Counted from the stretch's first letter, positions 1-7,900 are shown. The stretch: DNA of 18,305 nucleotides from Rhodoferax sp. UBA6134 (GCA_002422455.1 DIVK01000106.1:584-18888), one strand, 5' to 3'. The notes: generated by a model from the sequence alone, not told the origin. Numbers and translations are program-made.

Positions 1-34
1 GCGACCGCATGCTCTTGCACTTTTCTCACTCTTC

Positions 35-952
35 TTATGGAGCAGCGGCAGCGCCCTTATTGGAGAGCCCCCACACATACGATGTCAACACATGAATCTG
101 GGCCTGCGTCAGTTTGTCCTCCTGGGCGGGCATGTGGTTGGTCTTGCCGGTGTTGATCATGGCGATGATGGCCGCCTCGCCGTAACCGTGCAGCCAGGTG
201 TCGTCCGTCAGGTTCGGTGCGCCCAGCGCCTGGTTGCCCTTGCCGTCCATGCCGTGGCAGGCGGCGCAAGCTGCGAATTTCGGCTTGCCCAACGCGGCCT
301 GAAGGGAGTCATGCGGACTGCCGGACAAACTCAATACATACTGGGCGACGTTCTTGACGTCGTCCGCCGTGCCCACCGCTGCCGCCATGGGGGGCATGTT
401 GCCGATACGGCCCCTCGTAATCGTTTCCTTGATGGTCACGGGCGCACCGCCATGCAGCCAGTCGCCGTCCGTCAAATTCGGAATGCCCCTGCTGCCACGC
501 GCATCGGAGCCATGACACTGGGCGCAGTTGTTCATGAACAGGCGCTCGCCAATGGCCATGGCCTGCGCATCCTTGGCCACGTCCTCTGGCGGCATGGCCG
601 CGAACCTGGCGTACAGGGGTGCGACCGCCGCGTTGCCCTTGTCCATTTCGGCCTGATGCTGACCGGTCGAAGTCCAGCCCAGCTTGCCGGCGTAGGTACC
701 CAGCCCTGGATACAAGGCCAGATAGACAAAAGAAAAAACGATGGTGATGACAAACAGCCACGCCCACCAGCGCGGCAGGGGGTTGTTCATCTCGCGCAAG
801 TCACCATCCCAGACATGCCCGGTGGTGTTGTCACTGGTCGTCATGGCCCGTGCCTTGCCACTGAACCAGAGCAGCAAAAGGCAGGCCAGAATGCTGACGA
901 TGGTGACCCCGGCGACGAATATCGACCAGAAACTGCTTGTGAAGTCGCTCAT
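35..952 (-). CDS. ccoP: cbb3-type cytochrome c oxidase subunit III (di-haem CcoP)
   Basis: CcoP is the membrane-anchored di-haem cytochrome c that passes electrons from soluble cytochrome c or CcoO to the CcoN catalytic core. The 305-residue product has two N-terminal membrane helices (about 10-30 and 62-82) and two periplasmic cytochrome c domains, each with a CxxCH haem site (C143-C146-H147 and C229-C232-H233) and a candidate Met ligand (M186 in NMPP, M274 in HMP). The length is normal for the family. The start chosen at 952 gives the typical MSDFTSSFWS beginning; the reading frame continues open upstream to 1315, but that part runs antisense through ccoQ and ccoO and has no family resemblance. 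It lies 22 bases after ccoQ and is the last gene of ccoNOQP here. About 35 bases remain before the window edge, where a ccoG-like gene might begin. Confidence 0.97.
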   Translation of the reverse strand: MSDFTSSFWSIFVAGVTIVSILACLLLLWFSGKARAMTTSDNTTGHVWDGDLREMNNPLPRWWAWLFVITIVFSFVYLALYPGLGTYAGKLGWTSTGQHQAEMDKGNAAVAPLYARFAAMPPEDVAKDAQAMAIGERLFMNNCAQCHGSDARGSRGIPNLTDGDWLHGGAPVTIKETITRGRIGNMPPMAAAVGTADDVKNVAQYVLSLSGSPHDSLQAALGKPKFAACAACHGMDGKGNQALGAPNLTDDTWLHGYGEAAIIAMINTGKTNHMPAQEDKLTQAQIHVLTSYVWGLSNKGAAAAP

Positions 953-974
953 TTTTCTTCCTTTTTGGGGTTCG

Positions 975-1118
975 TCAGTCTTGTTCGAAAGGCAGGTTGG
1001 CGGCCTTCTCGAAATCGGCCGCATTCCGGCGGGAGTAAGCCCACGCGATGATGCCGATGAACGTGATGAAGCTGAGCACCGTGGCCAGCGAACGAAGGGT
1101 GTTGATATCGAGGTCCAT
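975..1118 (-). CDS. ccoQ: cbb3-type cytochrome c oxidase subunit CcoQ
   Basis: CcoQ is the small non-catalytic subunit that stabilises the cbb3 oxidase and helps CcoP join the complex. The 47-residue product has a single membrane helix (about residues 9-27) followed by an Arg-containing turn (YSRRN) and an acidic tail, the usual CcoQ/FixQ layout. The start at 1118 (MDLDINTLRS) is preferred over the longer open frame to 1223, because the extra residues read through the ccoO 3' end and are charged and unlike the family. It sits between ccoO (16-base gap) and ccoP (22-base gap), so it is surely co-transcribed. Recognition rests on position, size and topology, since the family is weakly conserved. 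Confidence 0.93.
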   Translation of the reverse strand: MDLDINTLRSLATVLSFITFIGIIAWAYSRRNAADFEKAANLPFEQD

Positions 1119-1134
1119 GCGACAGGTCTCCCGC

Positions 1135-1761
1135 TTATTTGACCGAGGTTCCCAAAACCTGCAGGTAGGCAATGACCGCTTCGACTTCGGTCTTGCCCTT
1201 GACCTCTTCGGCGGCCCCGGCAATCTGCTCGTCGGTGTAGGGCACGCCCACCGTCCGCAAAGCCCTCATGTGTGCCGGCATGGCGGCAGTATCGACCGTG
1301 TTCGAGAGAAGCCACGGATAAGCCGGCATGTTGGATTCAGGCACCAGGTCACGCGGATTGTTCAAATGGTCACGATGCCACTGATCGCTGTACTTGCCGC
1401 CCACGCGGTGCAGGTCAGGACCGGTGCGCTTGCTGCCCCACTGGAACGGATGGTCATAGACGAACTCGCCCGCCACCGAATAATGGCCATAGCGCAGTGT
1501 TTCGGCACGAAACGGACGGATCATCTGCGAGTGGCAGTTGTAGCAACCCTCGCGGATATAGATGTCACGCCCGGCCAACTGCAATGCGGTGTAAGGCTGC
1601 AAACCTTTGACCGGCTCGGTCGTTGACTTCTGGAAGAACAACGGAACGATTTCCACCAAGCCCCCCACCAGCAGCACCAGCAGGATCAAAACGATCATCA
1701 GGAAGTTGCTGGTTTCAATTTTTTCATGCGACAGTCCGCCGCTTGCTTTGTTGTTTGCCAT
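1135..1761 (-). CDS. ccoO: cbb3-type cytochrome c oxidase subunit II (mono-haem CcoO)
   Basis: CcoO is the membrane-bound mono-haem cytochrome c subunit that relays electrons from CcoP to the binuclear centre of CcoN. The 208-residue product has one N-terminal membrane anchor (about 20-43), a haem site C73-YN-C76-H77 in the typical GCYNCHSQMIRPF context, and a candidate sixth ligand Met145 in NMPAYPW. The conserved stretches around ETLRYGHYS and KRTGPDLHRVGGKY are also present. The length is typical. It follows ccoN by 13 bases and precedes ccoQ by 16 bases, as in the standard ccoNOQP operon. No anomaly is seen. Confidence 0.98.
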   Translation of the reverse strand: MANNKASGGLSHEKIETSNFLMIVLILLVLLVGGLVEIVPLFFQKSTTEPVKGLQPYTALQLAGRDIYIREGCYNCHSQMIRPFRAETLRYGHYSVAGEFVYDHPFQWGSKRTGPDLHRVGGKYSDQWHRDHLNNPRDLVPESNMPAYPWLLSNTVDTAAMPAHMRALRTVGVPYTDEQIAGAAEEVKGKTEVEAVIAYLQVLGTSVK

Positions 1762-1774
1762 GGTATTTTCCTTC

Positions 1775-3211
1775 TCAGGCGTGGGCAGCGGCGGCCGGAA
1801 TGGTCACGGTGACGGAGCGGCCACGGGTCGCTGTTTTGAGCACATTCCAGAGCATGATCAACATGCCGCCCAGGTACAGGAGACCACCCAGCAAACGCAG
1901 CACATAAAACGGGAAGGTCGCCTTGACCGACTCGACAAAAGTATAGGTAAGCGTACCATCGGCATTGACGGCGCGCCACATCAGGCCCTGCATCACACCG
2001 GCGATCCACATGGCGGCGATGTAGATCACGATGCCGATGGTGGCCGTCCAGAAGTGGATCTCAACGGCCTTGACGCTGTACATCTGCTTCTGGCCGAACA
2101 GACGCGGAATCAGGTAGTACATGGAACCCATGGTGACCAGGCCGACCCAGCCCAAGGCACCGGAGTGCACGTGGCCCACAGTCCAATCGGTGTAGTGGCT
2201 CAGGGCGTTGACGGTCTTGATCGACATCATCGGGCCTTCGAAGGTGCTCATGCCGTAGAAGGACAGCGAGACAATCAGGAAGCGCAGGATCGGGTCGTCG
2301 CGCAGCTTGTGCCAGGCACCCGACAGGGTCATGATGCCGTTGATCATGCCGCCCCAGCTCGGCGCCAGCAGGATGAGCGAGAACACCATGCCGACCGACT
2401 GCGTCCAGTCCGGCAGCGCGGTGTAGTGCAGGTGGTGCGGGCCGGCCCACATGTAGGTGAAGATCAGAGCCCAGAAGTGGACGATGGACAGGCGATAGCT
2501 GTAGACCGGGCGCTCGGCCTGCTTGGGGATGAAGTAGTACATCATGCCCAGGAAGCCGGCGGTGAGGAAGAAGCCCACGGCATTGTGGCCGTACCACCAC
2601 TGGACCATGGCGTCCTGCACACCGGCGTAGGCCGAGTAGGACTTCATAAAACCAGCTGGAATGGCGGCACTGTTCACGAGGTGCAGCAAAGCCACCGCGA
2701 TGATGAAGGCACCAAAAAACCAGTTCGCCACGTAAATGTGGCGAACTTTCCGGGTGCCGATGGTGCCGAAAAACACGATGGCGAACGACACCCAGACCAG
2801 GGTGATCAGGATATCGATCGGCCACTCAAGCTCTGCATATTCCTTGCCCTGGGTGTAACCCAGCGGCAGGGACACCGCTGCCGCCACAATGACCAACTGC
2901 CAGCCCCAAAAGGTGAACGCAGCCAGTTTGTCGCCGAAGAGGCGAACCTGACAGGTTCGCTGCGCCACGTAGTAAGCCGAGGCAAACAGACCGCAACCGC
3001 CAAACGCAAAAATCACCGCATTGGTGTGCAGCGGGCGCAAGCGGCCGTAACTCAGCCAAGGTATGCCAAAGTTGAGCTCCGGCCAAGTCAGCTGCGCGGC
3101 GATGATCACGCCAACCAGCATGCCAACCACGCCCCAAACCACGGTCATGAGGGCAAACTGCCTGACAACCTTGTCGTTGTAGGTGCTCGCCTGCGCATTG
3201 GGAAATTTCAT
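1775..3211 (-). CDS. ccoN: cbb3-type cytochrome c oxidase subunit I (catalytic CcoN)
   Basis: CcoN is the catalytic haem-copper subunit that reduces oxygen to water at low oxygen tension and pumps protons. The 478-residue polytopic product keeps all expected metal ligands: H62 for low-spin haem b, H209 and the pair H259-H260 for CuB, Tyr253 at the site of the His-Tyr cross-link, H347 for haem b3 and H349 for haem b. E325 matches the conserved glutamate near the active site. Positions are offset by +2 from my recollection of Pseudomonas stutzeri CcoN. I chose ATG at 3211 because an AGAGG ribosome site lies five bases upstream; a GTG at 3217 overlaps that site and is unlikely. It is the first gene of ccoNOQP and has an FNR/ANR-type box 57 bases upstream. 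Confidence 0.98.
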   Translation of the reverse strand: MKFPNAQASTYNDKVVRQFALMTVVWGVVGMLVGVIIAAQLTWPELNFGIPWLSYGRLRPLHTNAVIFAFGGCGLFASAYYVAQRTCQVRLFGDKLAAFTFWGWQLVIVAAAVSLPLGYTQGKEYAELEWPIDILITLVWVSFAIVFFGTIGTRKVRHIYVANWFFGAFIIAVALLHLVNSAAIPAGFMKSYSAYAGVQDAMVQWWYGHNAVGFFLTAGFLGMMYYFIPKQAERPVYSYRLSIVHFWALIFTYMWAGPHHLHYTALPDWTQSVGMVFSLILLAPSWGGMINGIMTLSGAWHKLRDDPILRFLIVSLSFYGMSTFEGPMMSIKTVNALSHYTDWTVGHVHSGALGWVGLVTMGSMYYLIPRLFGQKQMYSVKAVEIHFWTATIGIVIYIAAMWIAGVMQGLMWRAVNADGTLTYTFVESVKATFPFYVLRLLGGLLYLGGMLIMLWNVLKTATRGRSVTVTIPAAAAHA

Positions 3212-3268
3212 TTTCACCTCTTCTCAGTTTGTTTGACCGGAGTTTCCTATGGTAAACCCCTATACCGA

Positions 3269-3282
3269 TTGACCCATATCAA
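3269..3282. promoter_or_regulatory. FNR/ANR-type binding box upstream of ccoN
   Basis: TTGACCCATATCAA matches the FNR/ANR consensus (TTGAT-N4-ATCAA) at nine of ten half-site positions. It lies in the short ccoS-ccoN gap, with its centre about 64 bases upstream of the ccoN ATG. Activation of ccoNOQP by such boxes is well established in proteobacteria. A candidate -10 (TACCAT, 3254-3249 on the minus strand) would put the box centre nearer -34 than the standard -41.5, so the exact start site is uncertain. The call rests on motif and place. Confidence 0.8.
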
Positions 3283-3298
3283 CCCTTCGCGAAAATTC

Positions 3299-3436
3299 TT
3301 ATGAATCTTCAAGAATTCGCTCGCCTTCAGACTCGATGTCCTCAAATTGGCCACGGTAGATGGCCCACCAAAGCCCACCAAGAATGAAGAACACGAGAAT
3401 AACCGACAGCGGAATCAGCAGGTAAAGAATGTCCAT
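3299..3436 (-). CDS. ccoS: cbb3 oxidase maturation protein CcoS
   Basis: CcoS is a tiny membrane protein needed to insert haem b and copper into CcoN. The 45-residue product has one membrane helix (about 4-27) with the family-typical WWAIYRGQFED junction and a short acidic tail; CcoS proteins usually run 45-70 residues. Its ATG at 3436 shares its A with the TGA stop of ccoI (TGATG arrangement), which indicates translational coupling and fixes the start. The longer open frame to 3568 only reads through the ccoI 3' end. It lies 87 bases upstream of ccoN, and that gap carries the ANR-type box, so ccoN can be expressed separately from ccoIS. Confidence 0.95.
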   Translation of the reverse strand: MDILYLLIPLSVILVFFILGGLWWAIYRGQFEDIESEGERILEDS

Positions 3437-5805
3437 CAGGTTTTTCTCCGTGGTTTTCGGCTGTCCGACAGCCGCAGGGCATTGAGCACGACCAACAGGG
3501 AACTCAGGCCCATACCCAGCCCGGCGAGCCAGGCCGGCAGCCACCCCGCCACGGCCAGCGGCACGCACACCGCGTTATAGGCGGCCGCCCACCCGAGATT
3601 CTGACGCACAACACGCAGGGTACGGTGGGCCAGACGCAGCGTCTTCACCACCGCACCGAGCTGCTCACCCAGCACCACAAAGTCCGCCTGCGCCTGCGCC
3701 AGAGGCACTGCCTGGCCAAAGGCGAACGACACCTGGGCGCCGGCCAGCACCGGGCCATCGTTGAGCCCGTCCCCGACGACCGCCACCCTGTGGCCACGCT
3801 GCTGGGCCTCGCGCAGGAAGTCGAGCTTGTCCTGCGGAGTGCAGCGCCCCCGGAATTCACCGATACCCACCCGCGCCGCCACCCGCGCCGCCGCCTGGAC
3901 ACTGTCGCCAGATAACAAATGCACCGCAATGCCATCTCGTTGCAACGCCGCCACGGTCTCCAGGGCGTCAGGCCGCACGTCCTCAAGAAATTCAAACGTG
4001 GCCAGCCAGCCCTGCCCGTCGCTCAAACAGGCCTGCAACGCATCGGAACGGGGAAGATCAACGCCGCAAAAGGCGGCAGAACCCAGGCGCAGGTCAAACG
4101 CGGGCAGCGTGGCGTCACCCTGCCGCACCCGGCCCGACAGCCCCCCCCCGGCGACCTCGCTCACCCCATCCGCAGTCCATGCCGGAGCGGCGCCGACCCC
4201 GCCCGCAGCAACCACCAACGCCCTGGCTACCGGGTGAAGTGAATGCTGCGCCAGGGCCGCCGCCATGGCCTGCGCTTGCGCAACGGAGATGCCCTCACGC
4301 ACCCGGACCGCCCCTGGCACCAGGACGTCCCGTGTCAGGGTTCCGGTTTTGTCGAACAGCACGGTGTCGACCGCCGCCAAGGCTTCAAAAGCATCCAGCC
4401 GCCGCACCAGGATGCCACGGCGCGCCAGGGCGCCCGCAGCGGCCAGCACGGCGGCGGGCGTTGCCAGCGACAGGGCGCAGGGACAGGTAACGACCAGCAC
4501 GGCCACGGCGACCATCAGCGCACGCGCGGGATCCCGGCCCCACCAGAACGCACAGGCCAGGCCCGCCGCCAGCAGGACCGCGATCAGGAACGGCCTGGCA
4601 ATGCGGTCCGCCAGACGGGCCAGCGGCGGCTTGGTCGTGGACGCACTCTCCATGAGCGCCACAATCTGGGCGTAACGGGTTTGCTCCCCCACACGCTCCA
4701 CGCGCACCTGAACCACACTGGAGAGGTTATGGCTGCCGGCGATCACCCCGCCACCGGCACCGCGCGCCACCGGACGCGACTCGCCCGTGAGCAGCGCCTC
4801 GTCGACCATCGTGTCGCCCTGCAGTACCACGCCATCGGCCGGGAACGTCTGACCCGGCAGGATGCGAATCACATCGCCCGGCAGCAGGCGGCGCACGGGC
4901 ACCCGCTCATGCGTACCGTCCGCCCCCAGGCGCGCCACGCTGTCGGGCAAGCGGTTCATCAGTGCTTCCAGGGCGCCGGCGGTCCGGTCGCGCAGGCGCA
5001 GTTCCAGCCAGCGCCCCGACAGCAGGAAAAAGACGAACATGGTGAGCGAGTCGAAATACACTTCGCGGCCAAAGATGCCCTGCGGCTCGAAGGTGCCAGC
5101 CGTGCTGACCGCAAAGGTGATCAGCATGCCCAGAGCCACCGGCAGGTCCATGCTGACGCGACGCTGCAACACGTCGCGCAAGGCACTGCCAAAAAACGGA
5201 CCACATGAAAACAGGACCACCGGCAGGGTCAGCACCCAGGAGGCCCAGCGCAGCAACTGCTCCATCTCGGATGTCAAGTCCCCGGGGGCCGCCACGTAGG
5301 CCGGGTAAGCGTACATCATGACCTGCATCATGCACAGCCCGGCCACCAGCAGGCGCCACAGCGCCTTGCGCGCTTCGGCCTTGCGGCGTTCACGGGCAAA
5401 CGCGTCGTTGGCCGGCACGGCGCGGTAGCCGGCGGCCTGGATCGCCTGCATCCAGACCGATGGCCGGACCTGTTGCGCCGACCAGACAACGCGCGCGCGC
5501 TGGCTGCCCGCGCTCACCGCGGCCTGCACCACCCCAGGCACGCGCAGCAGCGCGTCCTCGATGGTCAGCGCGCAGGCCGCGCAGTGCATGCCCTCGATCA
5601 GGAGGTTGGACTCCCATACATCAAGCTGCCGGGGATCGGGACGGCTGAAGGCCGACCACTCCTGCGGCTCATCCAGCAGCTGCAAGACCTCCATGTCCAC
5701 ATCGGCATCGGCGTTGGCATCCAGCGGCACCGCTGTGCCCCCGCCGCGGGCTTCCACGAAGTTTTCTGAAGCCGCGGCATGGACGGCAGAACTTGCAGTT
5801 GACAT
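3436..5805 (-). CDS. ccoI: copper-translocating P1B-type ATPase for cbb3 oxidase assembly (CcoI/FixI)
   Basis: This 789-residue P-type ATPase should export Cu(I) across the inner membrane to supply cbb3 oxidase. In order: one heavy-metal-associated domain with GMHCAAC (C75, C78), TGES in the actuator domain (340-343), the membrane metal site CPC (441-443), the phosphorylation motif DKTGT (D485), the HP motif of the nucleotide domain (H524-P525) and GDGLNDGP (678-685). Y743-N744 and M765-xx-SS complete the Cu(I) P1B-1 pattern. Assignment as CcoI and not CopA rests on linkage with ccoS and ccoN. The start at 5805 avoids the usp promoter side; longer in-frame starts to 6144 run antisense through usp. 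The ribosome site is weak (GAAG). Unlike Pseudomonas CopA2/CcoI, the first 70 residues contain no cysteine, so the usual extra N-terminal metal-binding segment is absent. Confidence 0.95.
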   Translation of the reverse strand: MSTASSAVHAAASENFVEARGGGTAVPLDANADADVDMEVLQLLDEPQEWSAFSRPDPRQLDVWESNLLIEGMHCAACALTIEDALLRVPGVVQAAVSAGSQRARVVWSAQQVRPSVWMQAIQAAGYRAVPANDAFARERRKAEARKALWRLLVAGLCMMQVMMYAYPAYVAAPGDLTSEMEQLLRWASWVLTLPVVLFSCGPFFGSALRDVLQRRVSMDLPVALGMLITFAVSTAGTFEPQGIFGREVYFDSLTMFVFFLLSGRWLELRLRDRTAGALEALMNRLPDSVARLGADGTHERVPVRRLLPGDVIRILPGQTFPADGVVLQGDTMVDEALLTGESRPVARGAGGGVIAGSHNLSSVVQVRVERVGEQTRYAQIVALMESASTTKPPLARLADRIARPFLIAVLLAAGLACAFWWGRDPARALMVAVAVLVVTCPCALSLATPAAVLAAAGALARRGILVRRLDAFEALAAVDTVLFDKTGTLTRDVLVPGAVRVREGISVAQAQAMAAALAQHSLHPVARALVVAAGGVGAAPAWTADGVSEVAGGGLSGRVRQGDATLPAFDLRLGSAAFCGVDLPRSDALQACLSDGQGWLATFEFLEDVRPDALETVAALQRDGIAVHLLSGDSVQAAARVAARVGIGEFRGRCTPQDKLDFLREAQQRGHRVAVVGDGLNDGPVLAGAQVSFAFGQAVPLAQAQADFVVLGEQLGAVVKTLRLAHRTLRVVRQNLGWAAAYNAVCVPLAVAGWLPAWLAGLGMGLSSLLVVLNALRLSDSRKPRRKT

Positions 5806-5841
5806 AGGCTTCGAGGGTACCCGGCTTTGCATCCGGTTTGC

Positions 5842-5855
5842 TTGACGAACATCAA
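5842..5855. promoter_or_regulatory. FNR/ANR-type binding box between ccoI and usp
   Basis: TTGACGAACATCAA matches the FNR/ANR consensus at nine of ten half-site positions and has exactly the same half-sites as the box upstream of ccoN. It sits in the 108-base divergent gap. For usp, a candidate -10 (TAAGCT, 5877-5882) places the box centre near -41, the class II activating position. For ccoI, a candidate -10 (TACCCT, 5819-5814 minus strand) also places it near -41, but leaves a leader of only a few bases. Joint anaerobic control of usp and ccoIS is inferred. Confidence 0.8.
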
Positions 5856-5913
5856 GACCATACCGGACGACTGGAGTAAGCTTGGCCATCTTACCCAGAA
5901 ACAGGAGCGATTC

Positions 5914-6357
5914 ATGTACCAACGAATTCTTGTCGCCACCGATGGCTCCACCCTGTCCAAAAGGGCGGTAAACAGCGCCATTGCGCTGGCCGCCTTGAGT
6001 GGAGCGGAACTGGTGGCGTTGAAAGTGATTCCGCGTTATCCGCAAAGCTACTTCGAGGGCGGCCTGGCCTTGCAGGCGGCTGAAGTCAGCCGGGTGGAAG
6101 AGCAGTGGGCCCAGACGGGACGGGCCATTGTCGATGCGGTGCAAAAAGCGGCCGATGCCAAAGGCGTCAAGACCAAGGCCATCACGGTCAAGTCAGACCT
6201 GGTATCGGATGCCATCATCGCCGCCGCCAAAAAACACAAATGCGACCTGATCGTGATGGCGTCCCATGGTCGCCGTGGCGTCAAACGCCTGCTGCTGGGC
6301 AGCGAAACCCAGCAGGTTCTGACGCACACCAGCGTTCCGGTGCTGGTGCTGCGCTGA
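5914..6357 (+). CDS. universal stress protein, UspA family (ATP-binding type)
   Basis: This is a 147-residue single-domain universal stress protein, a cytosolic alpha/beta fold induced by growth arrest or oxygen limitation in many proteobacteria. It opens with the family's MYQRILVATDGS and carries the nucleotide-binding loop near the C terminus as A116-SH-G119, nine residues, G129-S130, so it belongs to the ATP-binding branch with Ala in place of the first Gly. The start at 5914 has a good AGGAG site six bases upstream; the open frame to 5827 only adds promoter sequence containing the ANR box. It diverges from ccoI and shares that box, which suggests a role in low-oxygen survival. Its last 77 bases overlap the 3' end of the convergent matB-like gene. 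Confidence 0.95.
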   Translation: MYQRILVATDGSTLSKRAVNSAIALAALSGAELVALKVIPRYPQSYFEGGLALQAAEVSRVEEQWAQTGRAIVDAVQKAADAKGVKTKAITVKSDLVSDAIIAAAKKHKCDLIVMASHGRRGVKRLLLGSETQQVLTHTSVPVLVLR

Positions 6358-7900
6358 ATTGCTCACGCAGCAGATTCTTTTGTACCTTGCCCATGGCGTT
6401 GCGTGGCAGAGCATCGACGACGAAGCACTGCTTGGGCACCTTGAAATTGGCCAGTTTTGATTTCAGGCTGGCAATGACCCGAGCGGGGTCGAGCGCAGCC
6501 TGCGGCCGGGCCACCACGACGGCCACGCCGACCTCGCCAAAATCAGCATGCGGGATGCCAATCACGGCGCTCTCGGCCACACCGGGCAACTCGTTGAGAC
6601 AGCCTTCGATCTCCGCCGGGTACACGTTGTAGCCGCCGCTGATGATCATATCCTTGCTGCGCCCCACGATCGTCACATAGCCCCGCGCGTCGATCATGCC
6701 GACGTCACCCGTCCTGAAGTAGCCGTCGCTCGTGAATTCTTCCGCCGTTTTTTCCGGCATGCGCCAGTAGCCCTTGAACACATTGGGTCCCTTGACCTGG
6801 ATGCCACCGATTTCTCCCGCGGCGAGCGGTTGGCCCGCATCATCCTGCACCCGCAGGCTGACACCCGGCAGCGCAAAACCGACCGTGCCCCCCCGGCGCT
6901 CGCCCTGGGCCGGGTCATACGGGTTGGAGGCCAGCATCCCGGTTTCGCTCATGCCGTAACGTTCCAGAATGGTGTGGCCGGTTCGGGCCTGCCAGTCATT
7001 GAAAGTCTCCAGCAGCAGGGGTGCCGACCCGGCGATAAAAAGCCGCATGTGGCGCGCCGCCTCGACCGTCAGACCCGGCTCGGCCAGCAGGCGCACGTAA
7101 AGCGTGGGCACGCCCATGAACACCGTGGCCTCGGGCAACTTTTGGATCACCGCCTTGGGATCAAATTTGGCCAGCCAGATCATCTTGCTGCCGTTGAGCA
7201 GCGCCCCGTGAATGGCAACAAACAGGCCGTGGACATGAAAAATTGGCAAGGCGTGGATCAGCACGTCGCCGCCCTGCCCAGCGCTGCGCCAGCCCCAGTA
7301 GTCCTTCAGCACCAACGCATTGCTCAAGAGATTGCCGTGCGTCAGCATCGCCCCCTTGCTGCGGCCGGTGGTGCCGCTGGTGTACAGGATGGCGGCCAGG
7401 TCATCGGCCTGCCGCACGGCCACCTCGTGCCGGTCGGCGCAATTTGCAGCCCGCTCCAGCAGGGAGCCGGTTCGGTCGTCATTGAGTGTGAACACATAGT
7501 GCGTCCCGGCCTTGAACGCAATTTTGCTGACCCAGCCAAAGTTTTGGGCTGTGCACACCACCACGGCGGGCTCGGCATTGCCGATGAAGTATTCGATTTC
7601 GGCGCTTTGGTAGGCCGTGTTGAGCGGCAAAAAAACCAAACCGGCGCGCAGGGTAGCCAGGTACAGCACCATGGCCTCGACCGACTTCTCCACCTGCACG
7701 GCAATGCGGGAACCCGCAGGCAGATCCAGAGAATCGAGCAAATTGGCCATCATGGCGCTGGCACGGTCCAGGTCGCGCCAGGAATAAGACAGGCCGTTGC
7801 CGGTCTCCACCGCAACGGCGTCCAAGTCCTGCGGGAATGCGGCGCGAAGTGCGGCAAAGAGGTTGCCGTTACCCGGGATCGGAGTGGTATGCATTGGCAT
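6281..7900 (-). CDS. matB: malonyl-CoA synthetase-like acyl-CoA ligase (MatB family)
   Basis: This is an ANL-superfamily adenylate-forming ligase that most resembles MatB, which makes malonyl-CoA from malonate, ATP and CoA. The 539-residue product shows the P-loop YTSGTTGRSKG (173-183), the PIFHVHGLF segment (219-227) typical of MatB, the adenylate site RYGMSETG (314-321), TGD (397-399) and the C-terminal catalytic Lys505 in NAMGK. Related acyl-CoA ligases could share these motifs, so the substrate is inferred. The last 25 or so residues (about 515-539) go beyond the usual end of the family and are read antisense to usp. It follows the crotonase gene by 25 bases; no malonyl-CoA decarboxylase or malonate carrier is seen nearby. 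The start could be 7900 or 7894 (both ATG), and neither has a clear ribosome site. Confidence 0.88.
   Translation of the reverse strand: MPMHTTPIPGNGNLFAALRAAFPQDLDAVAVETGNGLSYSWRDLDRASAMMANLLDSLDLPAGSRIAVQVEKSVEAMVLYLATLRAGLVFLPLNTAYQSAEIEYFIGNAEPAVVVCTAQNFGWVSKIAFKAGTHYVFTLNDDRTGSLLERAANCADRHEVAVRQADDLAAILYTSGTTGRSKGAMLTHGNLLSNALVLKDYWGWRSAGQGGDVLIHALPIFHVHGLFVAIHGALLNGSKMIWLAKFDPKAVIQKLPEATVFMGVPTLYVRLLAEPGLTVEAARHMRLFIAGSAPLLLETFNDWQARTGHTILERYGMSETGMLASNPYDPAQGERRGGTVGFALPGVSLRVQDDAGQPLAAGEIGGIQVKGPNVFKGYWRMPEKTAEEFTSDGYFRTGDVGMIDARGYVTIVGRSKDMIISGGYNVYPAEIEGCLNELPGVAESAVIGIPHADFGEVGVAVVVARPQAALDPARVIASLKSKLANFKVPKQCFVVDALPRNAMGKVQKNLLREQFSAAPAPERWCASEPAGFRCPAAGV

Noticed and set aside
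1..34. Possible start of a ccoG-like gene at the left edge (GTG at 20 or ATG at 10, minus strand)
   Set aside because: ccoG often follows ccoP, but at most a few codons are visible and no family feature can be recognised.
2217..2230. An FNR/ANR-like sequence TTGATCGACATCAT inside ccoN
   Set aside because: It matches the consensus at nine of ten half-site positions but lies deep in the coding region, where it encodes conserved residues (MMSIK). No gene starts nearby, so it is probably chance.
3212..3217. GTG at 3217 as the ccoN start
   Set aside because: It overlaps the AGAGG ribosome site that is well placed for the ATG at 3211, which also fits the family length.
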